Origin: Lucifuga dentata
Taxonomy: Eukaryota > Chordata > Actinopteri > Ophidiiformes > Bythitidae
Length of the DNA stretch: 64,000 nucleotides
Direction: 5' to 3'
Assembly (NCBI GenBank): GCA_014773175.1
Contig: VXCM01003598.1
Location: 38,120 to 102,119 of the forward strand
Every line of letters starts with the position of its first letter. The stretch's first letter is position 1. This document shows, one piece after another, positions 60,645-64,000 of the stretch. The position numbers were made by a program, and so were the translations under genes. Under the pieces are notes generated by a model that was not told where the DNA came from, did not search any database, and saw nothing but the letters and a program-made list of their open reading frames with translations.

Positions 60645-60841
60645 AGCTCCTCCATCTGTCAGTCTGTGAACAGCATCTCTGCCAACAGGAAGAAACAGGC
60701 TGATGATAATGACCCTGCTGATCTTTCCCATAGCGCCACCATCAGGCCAGGCTTTTATATCTTTAGATACCTAGTAAGATTTAAAGGATTCAATACAGTG
60801 TAAATATCATCAGTTATAAAGATACAATACAAAAACATTTA

Positions 60842-60885
60842 AATGTATTTATTTATTTATTTATATTTATTTATTTATTTTAGAA
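60842..60885. repeat. (TTTA)n tetranucleotide run
   Basis: Repeated tatttatttattta over about 40 bp. Confidence 0.8.
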
Positions 60886-60976
60886 AAATAGAGCTTTTAG
60901 ATTTTGACCTATAGAGTCCGCCATTACTTTACACAGCAATGCACTTTGGGTTGATGACATAAGGTAGGTGCATAAC

Positions 60977-62450
60977 CAGTGGCAAAACTACCACATATGC
61001 ATGTGATGCAGCTGCACTGGGGCCTGTACGGCTCCTCTTGTAACAAAAGATCTTAAATAATTCACCCTCTGACTCTACAGTATAACGACAGCCACCAAAC
61101 TTTGCTGGGCAGCCATAAGTATTTATAGAACTCAATGAGCCAAGTCATCCTCCATGGTGTCACATACTTGATGTCATTCATTCACCAAATAAATAACAAT
61201 ACAATAGCATAAAACAGTTTTACATATACAAGCATGTAGTTTAATGACTCATACCTCTGTTATATTGAAAATTAAGTTCAAATAAGGATTAGTGGGACAT
61301 TTGATGTTCAAAAATGTGCAAAGTGTTCCCGTGTGGAATTGTGGGACATGGGTACTACTGCATATCAAAATCCACACAGAAGAGTTCAGACAGCAAGTAA
61401 GTGAACGAGCAATGGAAGACAAACACAAAAATGGGTTTCAGAAGTGAAAATTGAAAGAAGCACCGAGAAAGAAAAAGCAAAGCTTCCAAAAATAGACAAT
61501 AGTTTCTTTAAAAAGATGAGATAGTAAGCACTAGTTGTTCCACTGAGCAAGAGTGGAACAAGACACCTGCTAATGGTAATGCTAGCACCAGCATGCAATC
61601 CAACACATCCAGCAAGCCTGGAGAGTGTGCATATGATGTAAGTAGAACTTAGTTATTATTTATTTGACTAATAAACTTTACACTTGTGTACACTTGTATT
61701 TTGTGTTTTTATAAGGCCTATGCACAGACATGAAAAATACTGTCAATGTGTGGGTGTTCTGTCACTGATTAGTTTTCGTCTGTTACTAGTGCAGTGCCCG
61801 TTGAAAACGTGCCTGTTCGGACCGGGCCGGACTTTATGGTATGCGCTGCAGCTTGCCATAACCTGTGAGCATATGCTGCCGTGCCCAGAGCGTATCCTGC
61901 CGCATGGACTTTTTACCAGCACAGCTCAATTTGACAGTTTGAAACAACTTCACACGTGACGCTGCATGTCCTTGAGGTCCTGAGCAATGAACCTGCTGAA
62001 TATCAACTTTATACATTGCCGGGTTCTAGAGATGTTGGTGCTACAGACAGATTGAGAAACTGTCTTAGATAGATAGTGTTCCGACACCAGATTTTGTCAA
62101 GTATAGCAAGGCGGTCTGTTTTCCTAGTAAGCATTTCATTTAGGCATCAACAGTGTGTTTCGTTGTTGCTGTTTATTTTTAAGCTGCGTGTTTTCACTTC
62201 TTTCATTCACTGCTGACATGACGTTATGTTACGTTGTGATGTTACCTTACGACAGGTTGATGCTATGTTATGTTACTGATTGTGATATTGTGAGGTTGCT
62301 GGTGAGGAGAGGAGCGCACAGGGCTGCTGCTGGCTAGTCTATCCTTTAATCAGCATGTGGAAGGAGAGTGGCGGCACGATGGGAACGTGATGGGCGGGCC
62401 TGCTTTGACCATCATGCATTGGGGCCCAGCACTAAGTCGTTCCGCCACTG
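60977..62450. mobile_element. Candidate hAT-type element with degenerate transposase start
   Basis: Left CAGTGGCAAAACTAC and right gtcgttccgccactg are imperfect inverted repeats, both next to a ggggcc block. Inside, 61450-61515 translates as KIERSTEKEKAKLPKIDNSF-FKK, resembling the N-terminal 'EKRKxKEKExKLxKLPKIDxFF' segment of hAT/ZMYM-like fish transposases. No matching 8-bp target duplication was found, so boundaries are uncertain. Confidence 0.4.
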
Positions 62451-62595
62451 TGAAGAGATGTCCGAAAATTTCCAGATGCTCTGTGTGATATGACAATGAG
62501 CTCCTCACACGTCACAACAAATGATTCTGGATGTGATTTTAAAATGTGAGCTCATCCTCCTGGTTATGGACATTTATCCTGTTTGTTTGTTTCTG

Positions 62596-62762
62596 AGGAA
62601 GGAAGATGAGCTGCGAGAAAATACAACATTAAAACTTTATGAAATAAAAGAGTAAAACACTGTGCTGATGCTGTAGATCATCATCATGTCATTACTTGTG
62701 ATTGGCTGTAGATCACCATCATGTCATCAGCTGTGACAGGACGAATCTGATTGGCTGTAGAG
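62596..62762. repeat. Second copy of the 3.0-3.8 kb repeat, two monomers only
   Basis: gaggaaggaagatgagctgc and the following flank match 3005-3110, then gatcatcatcatgtcatta and catcagctgtgacaggacga match the 46-bp monomer. Confidence 0.75.
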
Positions 62763-63476
62763 GACAGTAGTTATGTTGCTGTACTGTTTTGCCCCGACCA
62801 CCAGAGAGCAGCAGAGAGCTCATCAAGCCTTCTGCTGCTTTTACTCTGAATAAACACACTGCCTGATATTTATTTTATTATTTTAAAATATATACATAAA
62901 AGATTTTGGTGACCTCAACACACATTTTTGGTGACCCCATGTGGGGTCCCAACCCATAGTTTGAGAATCATGGCATTACAGTAAAAGTCCTGCTTTTTTA
63001 ATGTAAATGTCCACGAGTATCAGCAAATTGAGTCGAGAATGAAGGTGTTTCTTTAGAAGGAGAACAGAGTTTAGTATTTCTGTCAGATGATGTCTTTAAT
63101 AAACATGTTCTATTCTAATAAACTGCTAACTCAGGTTCACGTGACCTTTACTCAGATATTTTACACTGAGAGGAAATATGAGCAGAGTGGGTGTATCCTA
63201 AAGTGTTACAACCCTGGGTTGCATTTTTATTGTGTATTCTTTCGAACGTTCTTTCCATTTGTATTTCCATTTCCATCTCTCTCTCTCTCTCTCTCTGATC
63301 TGATGAATGGTGATGAGCTACAGGTGTGTTGATGTGATCATTTAGATGGTTCCTGTCCAGTGATTGGCTCTCTCATGCTGAGGTGAAGGATGTGAGGCCT
63401 GCTGCTGCTACTTCCTGTGGGCTCTCCTCTTCCCGTTCTTCCAGTCGACCAGCTTCATGTGATGGATCATCTGCAC

Positions 63477-63837
63477 CAGGGATGGACAACTGGCGGCACA
63501 TGGGCTGGATATGGCCCGCACCTTTGATCTATCAGGCCCTTGGATGACTTCTCAATTAATAAAAATGAAAATAATAAAAAGTGTTTTCCTTTGTTATTAC
63601 CACCACTCATCAGCAGAGGGCGCTCGGTTGCTCACTCATTACGATGCTGTATTTTCTACCATCCATTCCACGGCAGCAAAGCTTTAAATGAGAGAATAAG
63701 GTTGGCTCGGCGGGTGGGGAGGGGGAACCTTGTCCCAGAAAACCTCCTTTATTTTTTGTTTTATTTAATGTGTGGCCCTTTGACCGTGAGAATGAAATTT
63801 TATTGGCCCCCATCCTCATCAAAGTTGCCCATGCCTG
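63477..63837. mobile_element. hAT MITE, complete, with 8-bp target duplication
   Basis: 361 bp from CAGGGATGGACAACTGG to AGTTGCCCATGCCTG. ATCTGCAC occurs directly before (63469-63476) and after (63838-63845), the 8-bp duplication expected of hAT transposition. It shares its right end with the fragment at 10139. Non-coding. Confidence 0.85.
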
Positions 63838-63845
63838 ATCTGCAC

Positions 63846-64000
63846 CACATTATTGGGCCCAGATTCATAAACCATAGCGCATAATTTATTGCATTGCAAT
63901 GCGTAAATATCATGGTACATCCACATTTCTTCATTTATAACTGCCTGTAACTTGTTATGTGAACTTGTTCCAGCCCTGGGAGATGGATGGTGGGGATCTC
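63846..64000. other. Right edge, unassigned
   Basis: No recognised gene or element to the window end. Confidence 0.4.

Overview
The window looks like ray-finned fish (teleost) nuclear DNA, probably percomorph. Three vertebrate-type genes are carried on GT-AG exons that match the human proteins MEGF10 and MAPKAP1/SIN1 and the AJM1 family. The introns and intergenic DNA are packed with fish-type DNA transposons (Tc1/mariner, Harbinger-like, hAT, TTAA-target MITEs), microsatellites and minisatellites. Orthology calls rest on remembered family sequences, not on a search.

Layout. (1) 1-18.3 kb, plus strand: the 3' half of a megf10-type engulfment receptor. Twelve exons (2618-15410) encode six EGF-like repeats, the transmembrane segment and a tyrosine-rich cytoplasmic tail, followed by a 3' UTR of about 2.9 kb. 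The 5' half lies beyond the left edge. (2) 19.2-41.6 kb, plus strand: an apparently complete mapkap1 (SIN1, mTORC2 subunit), with a candidate non-coding first exon and promoter near 19.2 kb and 11 coding exons (21301-41571). (3) 41.6-50.0 kb: intergenic DNA, mostly transposons, including a three-level nest at 44.2-46.2 kb. (4) 50057-53350, minus strand: an intron-free 1097-codon reading frame for an AJM1-like apical junction protein with a MYND-like zinc finger. It converges tail to tail on mapkap1. (5) 53.4-64 kb: presumed upstream region of ajm1, with a CpG-rich, CRE-containing candidate promoter/first exon near 60.2-60.5 kb and several transposon remnants, including a hAT MITE with a perfect 8-bp target duplication at 63.5-63.8 kb.

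No operon-like or enzyme-pathway link joins the genes: MEGF10 is an engulfment receptor, SIN1 an mTORC2 scaffold and AJM1 a junction protein. The most distinctive biology lies in the non-coding DNA. A TTAA-target MITE family is dated by a nested insertion. Three separate tandem arrays have arisen inside dispersed repeats that also exist here without the expansion. Several 3' splice sites of the EGF exons are GU-rich rather than pyrimidine-rich.

A strong technical caution applies. Most single-N positions outside simple repeats are flanked by direct duplications of about 63-67 bp that look like unmerged contig overlaps. Two fall inside coding exons (13274 and 32487) and one at an exon edge (35453). 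With one copy of each removed, the reading frames close exactly.
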